Shown piece by piece: positions 35,705 through 44,793 of a stretch of 64,000 bases of DNA (its first letter is position 1; every line of letters begins with the position of its first letter). Origin of the DNA: Brachybacterium sillae (GTDB taxonomy: Bacteria; Actinomycetota; Actinomycetes; Actinomycetales; Dermabacteraceae); assembly GCF_025028335.1 (NCBI RefSeq), contig NZ_JAFEUW010000001.1:1860001-1924000 (forward strand). Reading direction: 5' to 3'. The notes beneath the pieces were generated by a model. The model searched no databases and was not told the DNA's origin. It saw only the letters and a program-made list of their open reading frames with translations. A program made the position numbers and the translations under genes.

Positions 35705-37979
35705 TCCCGTTGCCGTTCCCGTTGCCGTTCCCGTTGCCATTTCCGTTCCCGTTGCCGTTATCTCTGCCGTTCTCATTGTTCTGCCCGGGCGCCTGGGCCG
35801 GCCCGATGCCCTGGGGGCTGGTCTGGTCGGCGGGCGGCTGGCTGCTCGAGGGGCTCTGCGACGGCGAGGGTGACTCGGCCGGTGCACTCGAGGACCCCGA
35901 CGACTCCTCGGGAGAGGACGGCGGGGGGCTGCTGGGCGACTCCCGCGGCGGCGGCCCGGAGGACACCACGAGTGTCACGGTGGCGCCGGCATCGACCTGC
36001 GACCCGGCGGCGGGATCGGTGCGCACGACGAAACCCTCCGCGACCGACTCGGATTGCTCGGTGCGCACCTGCACCCCGAACCCGGCCTCGGAGAGGGCAC
36101 GGCGGGCCTCCTCCTGCGGGCGGCCGACGACGTTCGGCATGGTCTCCGGGCCGGGTGCCGCAGCCACCACCAGGCGCACGGTGGAGCCCGCGGGCGCGGT
36201 CCGGTCACCGCCACCCTGCGGGGTCTGTTCCAGGACGGTTCCGGCGCTCTCGTCGGTCGACTCGCGGGTGGTCTCCTCGACGGTGAAACCCTGCTCCTCG
36301 AGGGTGGCGCGAGCCGCGTCGACCTGGGTGCCGACGACGTTCGCGATCGGGACCTCACCGGAGGCCAGCCACACGGTGACCTCCTGGCCCGATTCCACCT
36401 GCGCCCCGGCCTGCGGATCGGTGCGGCTGACCCGCCCGGACTCGACACCGGGGGCGTCCTCCTCCCCACCGGAGACCATCACCAGGCCGGCGCTCTCCAG
36501 GGCGGTGCGCGCCTCGTCGGCGGTCATCCCGGACACGTCGGGCACGCTGACGGCGGACGGCCCCGACGAGACCGTCACCACGACGGTGGAACCGGGATCG
36601 ACGGAGGCGCCGGCGGCCGGGGCCGTGGCCGTGACCTCCCCGGCGGGAGCCTGGTCCGAGGGGGCCTGGGTGAAGCGCGGCGCCAACCCCAGGTCCGCGA
36701 GCTGAGTGCGGGCCTGCTCCTCGGTGGTGCCGACCAGCTGCGGGACCTGCACGGTCTGCGGGCTCTCACCCTCCCAGGGCCGCCACAGCAGCAGCGCGGT
36801 CACCAGCACACCCAGCACCGCTGCGGCCAGCAGCGCCCACAGCCATCCCAGGCTGCGGCGCCGCTTCTCGGGGGACTCCTCGGGGGCCGGGGCGACGGCG
36901 ACCTGCCCGGTCGGGGCGCCCGCGGCCGGAGCGGTCCCCGCAGCGCCTGCACCGACGGCACCCGCGGCGCCGAGAGCCGCCGCCGCGGGACCGACCGTCG
37001 GCAGGGCCTCGGTGCGCTCGTCGTACGGGGAGAGCACCGTGGTGGGGGCGTCCAGCGGGGCGGTCCCCGCGACCATCGACCCCGAGCCGCCACCGGACGC
37101 GCCGGTCACCAGGTGGGGGGCATTGCCCGAGATGACGCGGGCGATGTCGCGGGAGAACTCCACCGCGGTGGGGTAACGGTGCGTGGGATCCTTCGCCAGG
37201 CCCGTGAGGACCACCTGATCCATGGCCGGGGGGATCGCCGGGTTGAAGGTGGACGGCGGCACCGGCTGCTCGCGCACATGCTGGTACGCGATGGCGACCG
37301 AGGAATCACCCTCGAACGGCGGACGGCCGGTGAGCAGCTCGTACATCACGCAGGCGGCTGAGTAGAGGTCGCTGCGGGCGTCGACGATCTGTCCGCGCGC
37401 CTGCTCGGGGGAGAGGTACTGCGCGGTGCCCATCACCGCCTGCGTGGCGGTCATCTGGCTGGTGGAATCGGCCACCGCCCGGGCGATGCCGAAGTCCATC
37501 ACCTTGACCGTCCCCGCGGGGGTGATCATGACGTTGCCCGGCTTGATGTCACGGTGAACGATGCCCTGCCGATGCGAGTAGTCCAGGGCCGACAGCACCC
37601 CCGCCATGATCTCCCCGGCGCGGGCCAGCGGCATCGGGTCCTCGGCGGAGATGGAGGACCGCAGGGTCGAACCCTCCACGTACTCCATGACGATGTACGG
37701 GATCGTGGTGCGGTTCCCGGCCACGTCGGTGGCGGTCTCCTCCCCGGTGTCGTACACCGCCACGATCGCCGGGTGGTTCAACCCGGCGGCGGACTGCGCC
37801 TCGCGACGGAACCGCTCCTGGAAGTTCTCGTCGCGAGCCAGGTCGGCCCGCAGGATCTTCACCGCGACGGTGCGGTTCAGGCGCCGATCGGTCGCGAGGT
37901 ACACGTCGGCCATGCCGCCGGTGCCGAGGCGGTGGCCCAGCTCATAGCGGTTGGAGAGCATCCTCGGTTCGTCGCTCAC
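35697..37979 (-). CDS. pknB: Ser/Thr protein kinase PknB with four PASTA domains
   Basis: A 760-residue membrane kinase that senses muropeptides or lipid II and controls growth and wall synthesis. The kinase domain (residues about 12-275) has GTGGMADVYLA, VAVKIL, HRDIKPGNVMI, MDFGIARA and the activation loop TSQMTATQAVMGTAQYL. A Pro/Ala juxtamembrane linker and a membrane helix (LWALLAAAVLGVLVTALLLW) follow, then four PASTA repeats (VPQLVGTT, VPDVSGMT, IANVVGTQ, MPNVVGRP). The C-terminus is Ser/Pro rich and ends in about ten Asn-Gly pairs. The start overlaps the pknA stop (ATGA). Confidence 0.96.
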   Translation of the reverse strand: MSDEPRMLSNRYELGHRLGTGGMADVYLATDRRLNRTVAVKILRADLARDENFQERFRREAQSAAGLNHPAIVAVYDTGEETATDVAGNRTTIPYIVMEYVEGSTLRSSISAEDPMPLARAGEIMAGVLSALDYSHRQGIVHRDIKPGNVMITPAGTVKVMDFGIARAVADSTSQMTATQAVMGTAQYLSPEQARGQIVDARSDLYSAACVMYELLTGRPPFEGDSSVAIAYQHVREQPVPPSTFNPAIPPAMDQVVLTGLAKDPTHRYPTAVEFSRDIARVISGNAPHLVTGASGGGSGSMVAGTAPLDAPTTVLSPYDERTEALPTVGPAAAALGAAGAVGAGAAGTAPAAGAPTGQVAVAPAPEESPEKRRRSLGWLWALLAAAVLGVLVTALLLWRPWEGESPQTVQVPQLVGTTEEQARTQLADLGLAPRFTQAPSDQAPAGEVTATAPAAGASVDPGSTVVVTVSSGPSAVSVPDVSGMTADEARTALESAGLVMVSGGEEDAPGVESGRVSRTDPQAGAQVESGQEVTVWLASGEVPIANVVGTQVDAARATLEEQGFTVEETTRESTDESAGTVLEQTPQGGGDRTAPAGSTVRLVVAAAPGPETMPNVVGRPQEEARRALSEAGFGVQVRTEQSESVAEGFVVRTDPAAGSQVDAGATVTLVVSSGPPPRESPSSPPPSSPEESSGSSSAPAESPSPSQSPSSSQPPADQTSPQGIGPAQAPGQNNENGRDNGNGNGNGNGNGNGNGNGNG
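35702..35759 (-). repeat. Hexanucleotide repeat coding the Asn-Gly tail of PknB
   Basis: On the minus strand GGCAAC/GGGAAC-type hexamers run for about 58 bp, encoding NGNGNG. The array runs up to and includes the ATG of pabA. Copy number could change by slippage in multiples of 6 without a frame change. Confidence 0.85.
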
Positions 37980-39340
37980 AGTGTGTCCGTCCTCGTCGCG
38001 GGATCCAGGAGGATCGATGGGCGTGATGTCTCGATGGCGGTGAGGGGGCCGGGGTGGTCGGTGCCGAGGGGGCCGGCTCCCAGGGTGATCACCCCGGTGG
38101 CGCTGAGGGCGGCGACCACCAGGGCCGCCAGCAGCAACAGTCCCAGGACCAGGCCGGGCAGGCTCAGGGGCCCCAGTCGCCGACCCGTGGTGGTGCCGTG
38201 CACGGTGCGGGTGCTCTCCCGCGACCCGGGGGCCGGCGGGGTCCCGACACGCCGCGGGGCGGGGTTCGCGGAGCTCGCCGACAGGGCGGAGGGAGCACTC
38301 GTGGCGGAACGGTGGCGCAGCCCCCGGTGGGTCTGTGCCAGGGGCAGCGGCATCGCCGCGGTGCGGGTTCCCGTCGGGGAGGGCGCCGCCGGGGAGGCCG
38401 GGGAGGCCGACGACCAGCGACCGGCTGATCCGCCTGCCGTGTCGGCCGATCCACCGGATCCTCCGGAGGCGGCCGCGACCACGGGGATCGCCCCGGTGGT
38501 GAAACGCGGTTCCTCCCCCCGCTGCAGGGCCTCGAGGATCCGCGCCGCGGAGGCGGCCGATCGGGGACGGTTCGCCGGGGCCTTCGCCAGCATCATCATC
38601 ACCAGGCGGCGCAGCCCGGGGGAGACAGAGGCGGGCAACTCCGGCGGGGGCTCCTTGACCTGCGCCATGGAGATCTCGACCTGGCTGGCGCCGGTGAAGG
38701 GGCGGTGCCCGGCGAGCATCTCGTAGGCGACGATCCCCAGGGCGTAGATGTCCGACAGCGAGGTGGCCTGCTTGCCCATCGCCTGCTCCGGCGACAGGTA
38801 CTGCGCGGTCCCCATCACCAGACCGGTCTTCGTCAGGCGCGCCTGGTCGGTGCTGCGCGCGATACCGAAGTCGGTGATCTTCAGCGCCCAGTCGTTCTCC
38901 TCGTCCACCAGCACGTTCTCGGGTTTGACGTCACGGTGCACCACCCCCTTCGCGTGGGCGGCGTCGAGGGCCCGGGCGAGGTCGACGAGCACGCGGAGCA
39001 CCCGGGGCTCGGGCAGCCCACCGGGGTTCTCCTCGATGATCTCCGACAGGGGCCGGCCCGGGCACAGCTCCATGACGATGAAGGCGCGGCCGTCGATCTC
39101 GCCGTAGTCGTAGAGGGCAGCGATGCAGTCATGGCTGAGCGCCGCCGTGTGGCGGGCCTCAGCCCGGAACCGCTTGAGGAAGCCCTCATCCCCGGCGTAC
39201 TCCTCGCGCAGCACCTTGACGGCGACGTCGCGGTCGAGCTCCCGGTCGCGACCCCTCCACACCTGGCCCATGCCGCCGGTGGCGATGAGGTCGGTGAGTT
39301 CGTAGCGGTCCTCCAGGACCGTGCCCTGCTGGGTTCTCAT
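37976..39340 (-). CDS. pknA: Ser/Thr protein kinase PknA
   Basis: A 454-residue membrane kinase of the division and wall regulon. The kinase domain (about 11-270) has IATGGMGQVWRG, VAVKVL, HRDVKPENVLV, ITDFGIAR and the activation loop LTKTGLVMGTAQYL. A long Ala/Ser/Pro linker is followed by one membrane helix (PGLVLGLLLLAALVVAAL) and a short outer tail, with no PASTA domain. This is the PknA architecture. Both its ends overlap neighbours by 4 nt (pbpA upstream, pknB downstream). Confidence 0.94.
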   Translation of the reverse strand: MRTQQGTVLEDRYELTDLIATGGMGQVWRGRDRELDRDVAVKVLREEYAGDEGFLKRFRAEARHTAALSHDCIAALYDYGEIDGRAFIVMELCPGRPLSEIIEENPGGLPEPRVLRVLVDLARALDAAHAKGVVHRDVKPENVLVDEENDWALKITDFGIARSTDQARLTKTGLVMGTAQYLSPEQAMGKQATSLSDIYALGIVAYEMLAGHRPFTGASQVEISMAQVKEPPPELPASVSPGLRRLVMMMLAKAPANRPRSAASAARILEALQRGEEPRFTTGAIPVVAAASGGSGGSADTAGGSAGRWSSASPASPAAPSPTGTRTAAMPLPLAQTHRGLRHRSATSAPSALSASSANPAPRRVGTPPAPGSRESTRTVHGTTTGRRLGPLSLPGLVLGLLLLAALVVAALSATGVITLGAGPLGTDHPGPLTAIETSRPSILLDPATRTDTL

Positions 39341-40782
39341 CGGCCGACCACCGCCTCCATCACGTCCTGGGCGATCGGCGCCGCGACCTGCGAGCCGTAT
39401 CCGCCTTCCTCCACCACGACGGCCACGGCGACGGAGCGCTCATCGGTGCGGGCGTACCCCACGAACCAAGAGTGCGGCGCCCGGCCCTCGGCCCATTCGG
39501 CGGTGCCGGTCTTGCCCCCCACCTCGACGCCGTCGATCGCGGCACCGTTTCCGGTGCCGTCGGTGACGACGCCGGTCATCATCTCCCGCATCTGGCGGGC
39601 GTTCGCGGCCGTCAGCGGGCGCCCGATCTCCTGCGGCGTGAGCTCCGAGACGGTGGTGAGATCCGCGGCCCGCACGCGCTGCACTAGCTGCGGCTGCACC
39701 AGGACCCCATCGTTCGCCACGGCCCCGGCGACCATCGCCATCTGCAGCGGGGTCACGCGGTCCTCGTACTGCCCGATGGCGGTCGACGCCAGCTGCGCAC
39801 CGTCCAGATCGCTGCCGATCCGCGACGGCGTCACGCTCAGCGGGATCCGCAGACGCTCCCCGAAGCCGAACTCCTGCACGGTGGAGGCCAGCTGGTCCTC
39901 CCCGAGCTCCCCGGCGAGCATCGCGAACGTGGTGTTGCACGACTGCTCCAGGGCCGACTGCAGAGTCGAGGAGTCGTTCGGCCCACAGGGCTCCTGACCC
40001 CCGGAGGCGTGGTTGTTCATGACGCTGCGGGACTGCGGCAGACGGTACGTGCCGGGGCCCGGCAGCATGGAGTCCTTCGTGTAGCGGCCGGTCTCGAGCG
40101 CCGACGCCGCCACCAGCAGCTTGAAGGTGGAGCCCGGCGGATACAGATCCCCGGCGATCGCTCGGTTGCTGAGGGGGCGGCCGCGGTCCTCGTTCAGCTC
40201 GCTCCATGCCTCCCGCACCTCTCGGCCGCTGTGGGAGGCCATGCGGTTCGGGTCGTAGGAGGGGGCGGAGACCATCGCCAGCACCGCCCCGGTACGCGGG
40301 TCGAGCGCGACGACGGCGCCGCGGCGGCCCTTCAGCGCCTCCCAGGCCGCCTCCTGCGCCCGCGGATCCAGCGTGAGGTCCACGGTGGCGCCCTGCGAGG
40401 TCCGACCGGAGACCACGTCGGTCAGGCGGGTGAGGAACAGGGAATCCGAATCGCCCGACAGCTCCGCGTCGAGCGAGCGCTCCAGACCGGTGGACCCGTA
40501 CACCACCGACTGGTGGCCGGTGACCGGCGCGTACATCATCCCGGGATCGTAGGAGCGCTGCTGACCGTAGATGTCGTCAGTGGGGCTCGACGAGGCGATC
40601 GGGGTGCCGTCGACGACGAGCGACCCCCGGGGACGCCCGAAGTCGTCGTAGATGGCGCGGGCGTTGCGGGAGTCGTTGTCGAGACGGCTCTGCTGCACCA
40701 CCTGGATGGCGGTGGTGGAGCCGAACAACAGCAGGAACAGCATCGTCACGACCAGGGCGACATGGCGCAGGGGCTGGTTCAT
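39337..40782 (-). CDS. pbpA: Penicillin-binding protein PbpA (class B transpeptidase)
   Basis: A 481-residue D,D-transpeptidase that cross-links peptidoglycan with its RodA/FtsW partner. It has an N-terminal anchor (VALVVTMLFLLLFG) and a transpeptidase domain with SxxK in PPGSTFKLL (about residue 218), SxN in EQSCNTTF and KTG in VGGKTGTAEW (about 425). The ATG at 40782 overlaps the rodA end. Reading further upstream in the same frame runs antiphase through rodA and is not real. Confidence 0.96.
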   Translation of the reverse strand: MNQPLRHVALVVTMLFLLLFGSTTAIQVVQQSRLDNDSRNARAIYDDFGRPRGSLVVDGTPIASSSPTDDIYGQQRSYDPGMMYAPVTGHQSVVYGSTGLERSLDAELSGDSDSLFLTRLTDVVSGRTSQGATVDLTLDPRAQEAAWEALKGRRGAVVALDPRTGAVLAMVSAPSYDPNRMASHSGREVREAWSELNEDRGRPLSNRAIAGDLYPPGSTFKLLVAASALETGRYTKDSMLPGPGTYRLPQSRSVMNNHASGGQEPCGPNDSSTLQSALEQSCNTTFAMLAGELGEDQLASTVQEFGFGERLRIPLSVTPSRIGSDLDGAQLASTAIGQYEDRVTPLQMAMVAGAVANDGVLVQPQLVQRVRAADLTTVSELTPQEIGRPLTAANARQMREMMTGVVTDGTGNGAAIDGVEVGGKTGTAEWAEGRAPHSWFVGYARTDERSVAVAVVVEEGGYGSQVAAPIAQDVMEAVVGR

Positions 40783-42158
40783 GCCGGCACCCCCTCGGCA
40801 CGTCGCGGGGCCTCCACGGGGCGGCGGGTCGGGGTGGGGCGGCGGGCGGCGTCGGACAACCGCACCAGCAGCCCGATGATGATCCAGTTGCACACCAGGG
40901 AACTGCCGCCCGCGGCGAGGAACGGCAGCACCAAGCCGGTCAGGGGGATCACCCGGGTGACACCGCCGACGACGACGAACACCTGCAGCGCGAGGATGAA
41001 CCCGAGACCACCGGCGAGCAGGGTGCCGAATCCGTCGGCGATGCCCATGGCCGCGCGCAGCGCCCGTTCCACCAGCACCAGGTACAGCATCAGCACGGCG
41101 AAGACGCCCACCATGCCGAGTTCCTCCGCCAGCGAGCTGTAGATGAAGTCGGAGTGGCCGTAGGGGACCACGTTCAGCCGCGCCTGCCCGGGCCCGGTGC
41201 CGAACAGGCCCCCGTTGGCCATGCCGAACAGGCCCTGGTTGATCTGGTAGCAGCGGTCGTAGTTCTCCCCGGACAGCGGATCCAGCCAGCACGCCAGGCG
41301 GGTGCGCACGCGCGTCACCTGCGTCACCGCCAGCAGCGCCGGCGGGATGAACATGACGGCGCCGATCACCAGCCAGGAGAGGCGGTCGGTGGCGACGTAG
41401 AGCATCACCACGAACAGACCGAAGAACAGCAGGGAGGTCCCCAGGTCCGTCTCGAACACCAGCACCGCCATGCCGAACGCCCAGGCCACCACGATCGGTC
41501 CGAAGTCCGACCAGCGCGGCAGATGCACGCCCAGCACCTTCGGGCCGGCCAGCGCCAGGGTGTCGCGACGGCTCACCAGGTACCCGGCGAAGAACACGGC
41601 GAAGCAGATCTTCGCGAGCTCGGCGGGCTGGAAACTGAACCCGGCCACGGAGATCCAGATACGGGAGCCGTTGATGGACCGCCCCACCACCGGCAGCAGC
41701 GGCAACAGCAGCAGCATCGCGCCCAGCAGCGCCGACACCCACGTGTACCGGCGCAGCACACGATGGTCCCGCAGCAGCGCGACCACGGCCGCGGCGAGGA
41801 TCATCCCGATGCCGGCCCACAGCGCCTGGCGGCCCGCGTACGCGGCCTCCCGGGAGGTGAACAGGTCCACCGCGCCGTCGTAGCTGGCGATGGTGGCGAT
41901 CCCCAGCAGGTTCAGCAGCACGGCGATCGGCACGATCAGCGGGTCCGCGAACGGGGCGCGCCACTGTGTCACGGCATAGACCAGGGCGGCGGTGACAGCG
42001 GCACCGATGCCGACGACGGGGAGGTCGGCGGGCACCTGGTCGTAGCGCCCCAGCCCCTGCAGGACGTAGGCCAGCAGGCCGATGGCGAGGGCGGCCAGCA
42101 GCAGCACCCCGCCGAGGATTCGGCGGGGGCGCGCGGTGTAGGACACGATCGTCGCCAT
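40779..42158 (-). CDS. rodA: RodA/FtsW-family peptidoglycan glycosyltransferase
   Basis: A 459-residue SEDS polymerase with about 10-12 membrane helices, which joins lipid II into glycan strands. SEDS signatures include GSRIWISVAGFSFQPAELAKI, QARLNVVPYGHSDFIYSSLAEELG, and the C-terminal GGVTRVIPLTGLVLPFLAAGGSSL segments. It overlaps pstP by one base and pbpA by 4 nt, consistent with a SEDS-bPBP pair. Confidence 0.96.
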   Translation of the reverse strand: MATIVSYTARPRRILGGVLLLAALAIGLLAYVLQGLGRYDQVPADLPVVGIGAAVTAALVYAVTQWRAPFADPLIVPIAVLLNLLGIATIASYDGAVDLFTSREAAYAGRQALWAGIGMILAAAVVALLRDHRVLRRYTWVSALLGAMLLLLPLLPVVGRSINGSRIWISVAGFSFQPAELAKICFAVFFAGYLVSRRDTLALAGPKVLGVHLPRWSDFGPIVVAWAFGMAVLVFETDLGTSLLFFGLFVVMLYVATDRLSWLVIGAVMFIPPALLAVTQVTRVRTRLACWLDPLSGENYDRCYQINQGLFGMANGGLFGTGPGQARLNVVPYGHSDFIYSSLAEELGMVGVFAVLMLYLVLVERALRAAMGIADGFGTLLAGGLGFILALQVFVVVGGVTRVIPLTGLVLPFLAAGGSSLVCNWIIIGLLVRLSDAARRPTPTRRPVEAPRRAEGVPA

Positions 42159-43450
42159 CAGCCGGCGCCTCCGGCGTCGCTCGCGCCTCCGGCGTCACTG
42201 GCGCCTCCGGTGGCCCCGAGCCCGGCCGCCCGCCCGGCGGCGGCCTCCTCGGCGAGCCGGTCGACGATCAGGTCGGCATCCTCCCGGGAGCCCGCAGCGA
42301 TGGTGGCCTCCACCTGTCCACGGGTGACGGGGGAGAGGTCCGCGAGCCGCACCCGGGTGGTCTCCACCGGCTGCGACAGGTCGACGGGGCCGATGTCCTG
42401 CGGCACCCCCTGGTAGAGCACCACATTGGTGCCGTCCTCGCCCACGTAGTACTGGGTCTGGATCCAGGCGTAACCCGCCCACAACCCTCCGGCCAGCAGC
42501 GTCAGCACCAGGCCGATCGCCACGATCGCCGGCCACAGACTCCGCCGCGGCGGTTCCTCCTCCCGGAAGTCGTCGTCCTCGTAGGGCACCGTCGGTTCCG
42601 GGCGCGTCAGTGCCGCCGCCTTCGCGGCGGGACCGGTGGCGCTGGTCGGCTGGTTCCGGGTGCGGGCCGCCGCCCCGACGATCTCCGGAGAGCTGCTCGG
42701 CGGCTGAGCTCCTCGGGGCAGGTGGTCGAGATCCACCACATCGGCGACGATGCAGGTGATGTTGTCGCTGCCACCGCCCTTGAGAGCCAACTGCACCAGG
42801 GCATCGGCGCAGTCACCGACGTCCTCGGTGTCTGCCAGCACCGAGTCGATGGTGGACAGGGACACCAGCCCCGAGAGGCCGTCGGAGCACAGCAGCCAGC
42901 GGTCCCCCGGCCGGGCGGGCCGCAGGGAGAGATCGAGCTCGGGTTCGGCGTCGACGTCCCCCAGCACGCGCATCAGCACACTGCGCTGCGGGTGCCGCTC
43001 GGCCTCCTCGGGGGTGAGGCGCCCCTCGTCCATAAGACGCTGCACGAAGGTGTGATCCTTCGTGACCTGCGTGGTGCGGCCGTCGCGCCGCAGGTACGCG
43101 CGGGAGTCACCGATGTGCGCCAGGGCGAACTTCCCCTCGGCGCGCAGCAGCGCCGTCACGGTGGTGCCCAGTCCCGCCAGCAGCGGTTCCTCCCGGGCGC
43201 GGCGCAGGATCGCCTGATTGGCGTCGAGGATCGAGGACTCCAACGACGCGACGATGTCGCTGGCGGGGGTCTCACTGTCCAGGCGGGCCAGGTGGGCGAT
43301 CGCCAGCGACGAGGCGACGTCGCCTCCGGAGTGACCGCCCATGCCGTCCGCGACCACTAGGAGGTGGCTGCCGGCGTAGGCGGAGTCCTGGTTGTTGGAA
43401 CGGACCAGGCCGATGTCGGAGCGGGCGGCGTAGCGCAGGGCGTAGGTCAT
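42158..43450 (-). CDS. pstP: PP2C-family Ser/Thr phosphatase PstP
   Basis: A 430-residue membrane phosphatase that reverses PknA and PknB phosphorylation. The PP2C metal-binding motifs are SNNQDSA, VVADGMGGHSGG, LCSDGLSGLVS and GGSDNITCIVADV. A cytoplasmic linker leads to a membrane helix (LWPAIVAIGLVLTLLAGGLW) and a small outer domain ending in Gly/Ala/Asp repeats (ASDAGGASDAGGAG). It overlaps fhaB by 4 nt. Confidence 0.95.
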   Translation of the reverse strand: MTYALRYAARSDIGLVRSNNQDSAYAGSHLLVVADGMGGHSGGDVASSLAIAHLARLDSETPASDIVASLESSILDANQAILRRAREEPLLAGLGTTVTALLRAEGKFALAHIGDSRAYLRRDGRTTQVTKDHTFVQRLMDEGRLTPEEAERHPQRSVLMRVLGDVDAEPELDLSLRPARPGDRWLLCSDGLSGLVSLSTIDSVLADTEDVGDCADALVQLALKGGGSDNITCIVADVVDLDHLPRGAQPPSSSPEIVGAAARTRNQPTSATGPAAKAAALTRPEPTVPYEDDDFREEEPPRRSLWPAIVAIGLVLTLLAGGLWAGYAWIQTQYYVGEDGTNVVLYQGVPQDIGPVDLSQPVETTRVRLADLSPVTRGQVEATIAAGSREDADLIVDRLAEEAAAGRAAGLGATGGASDAGGASDAGGAG

Positions 43451-43932
43451 CGCGGTCCCCGCCTCAGCTCGATCTCGGTGCGGCCGATGCGCACCTGCGC
43501 CCCCGGTTTGAACGGCACCGCCCCCTCGATCCGGCGCCCGGAGACCATCGTGCCGTTGGTGGAACCGAGGTCCTCGACGTACCAGTCCTCCCCCTGCCGG
43601 TACACGCGCGCGTGACGGTTGGAGGCGTAGTCGTCATCGAGCACCAGCGTGCATTCCGGAGCGCGACCGATCAGCACCGGGGTGGATCCGAGGGTGAGGG
43701 TGGTGCCGCGCAGCGGGCCGGCCGTGACCACCAGTGCCGTCGCGATCGGCGCGGGCGGGGCGGGAGCGGTGCCGGCCGGGCGCTGCTCGCGGCGCGGATC
43801 GGGCCGCGAGGCTCGGGTGACGACCGTGGTGCCAAACAGGTCACTGCGCAGCACCAGCAGGGCGGCGATCACGAACAGCCACAGGCCGACCACGAAGCCA
43901 AGCCGCAGGATGATGAGGGTGAGCTCGCTCAT
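43447..43932 (-). CDS. fhaB: FHA-domain protein FhaB
   Basis: A 161-residue membrane-anchored phosphothreonine-binding protein. An N-terminal helix (ILRLGFVVGLWLFVIAALLVL) is followed by a linker and an FHA domain (VLIGRAPECTLVLDDDYASN, then RHARVY and DLGSTNGTMVSG). It recruits partners phosphorylated by PknA/PknB. The start overlaps nothing; fhaA ends 6 bp upstream. Confidence 0.95.
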   Translation of the reverse strand: MSELTLIILRLGFVVGLWLFVIAALLVLRSDLFGTTVVTRASRPDPRREQRPAGTAPAPPAPIATALVVTAGPLRGTTLTLGSTPVLIGRAPECTLVLDDDYASNRHARVYRQGEDWYVEDLGSTNGTMVSGRRIEGAVPFKPGAQVRIGRTEIELRRGPR

Positions 43933-43938
43933 CGGGCC

Positions 43939-44634
43939 TCAGAGGTCCGGGGTCGCGGGCAGGGTCACGGTCAGGCGCGTGCGGCCGATCCGCAGCACGG
44001 AGCCGTCGCGCACCACCGCGGGGGTGTGGATGCGTTCGCCGTCGACCCAGGTGCCGTTGGTGGAGCCGAGGTCGGTGGCGACCATGGTGCCGTCACCGGC
44101 GGTGCGCAGCTCGACGTGGTGCCGGGAGACGCCGGTGTCGTCGAGGATGATGTCGGCGTCCCCGCCGCGGCCCAGCACCGTGACCTCGCCGGTGAGCAGG
44201 TACTGCTGGCCGTCGATCTCGACGATCGGGTGACCGACGCTGCCGCCGGTGGCGGGGGCGGCGCTGCCGCGCTCGGTGCGCGACTCGGTCTCGAAGCGAC
44301 CGGCGCGCACCTCGTCGTCGCGCTCGATGGTGACGCTGACGGGACCGGCGAGCAGGTAGCTGTTGTGCTCGGCGTGCTCGACCAGGGCCCGCTCCAGTTC
44401 CTCGACCAGGGTGTCCTGCCAGGAGGCGAAGCGCTCCAGATCGGCGCCATGGAGGTACACCACGTAGGTGTTGGGTGCGAGGGTGCGGTCGCGGTCGAGG
44501 ACCTGGATCTGGTCGTCGCACTCACGGCGCAGGCCCTGGGCGAGGTCCAGCGGTTTGAGCTGGCCCCGGCCGGGGGAGAACACGCTCGTCACGCCGCGGT
44601 CGAGGCCGCGCTCGAGCCGGTCGAGGATTCCCAC
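43939..44634 (-). CDS. fhaA: FhaA (DUF3662 and FHA domains)
   Basis: A 231-residue cytoplasmic protein. Residues about 1-110 are the DUF3662 domain (MGILDRLERGLDRGVTSVF, then LKPLDLAQGLRRECDD); residues 145-228 are an FHA domain (VTVLGRGGDADIILDDTGVS, RHHVEL, DLGSTNGTWVDG). In mycobacteria it binds the phosphorylated pseudokinase of MviN and modulates wall precursor export. It heads the operon fhaA-fhaB-pstP-rodA-pbpA-pknA-pknB-pabA. Confidence 0.95.
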   Translation of the reverse strand: MGILDRLERGLDRGVTSVFSPGRGQLKPLDLAQGLRRECDDQIQVLDRDRTLAPNTYVVYLHGADLERFASWQDTLVEELERALVEHAEHNSYLLAGPVSVTIERDDEVRAGRFETESRTERGSAAPATGGSVGHPIVEIDGQQYLLTGEVTVLGRGGDADIILDDTGVSRHHVELRTAGDGTMVATDLGSTNGTWVDGERIHTPAVVRDGSVLRIGRTRLTVTLPATPDL

Positions 44635-44702
44635 GGTCTGCCTCCGGTGTCGCTGGGGGTCGACGCGGCCCGGGTGGGCGGACGCGTCACCGGTCCAATC
44701 TA

Positions 44703-44750
44703 CCGCGACCCCTCCGCCGTACCCCGGGTGGGGCGGCGAAGGGGTCGCGG
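44703..44750 (-). terminator. Hairpin terminator after the L,D-transpeptidase gene
   Basis: Arms 44703-44718 and 44732-44750 pair (CCGCGACCCCT with AGGGGTCGCGG, then CGCC with GGCG), one mismatch. It lies 44 bp after the stop of the minus-strand gene. Confidence 0.6.
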
Positions 44751-44793
44751 GAGTGCTGTGCAGGAGTCGTGAACGCCGTGGGTGGTCGACCGG

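Noticed and set aside
40783-42198. Upstream extension of the pbpA frame across rodA
   Set aside because: The residues are shadow sequence of rodA in another frame; pbpA has its own ATG, membrane anchor and 4-nt overlap at 40782.
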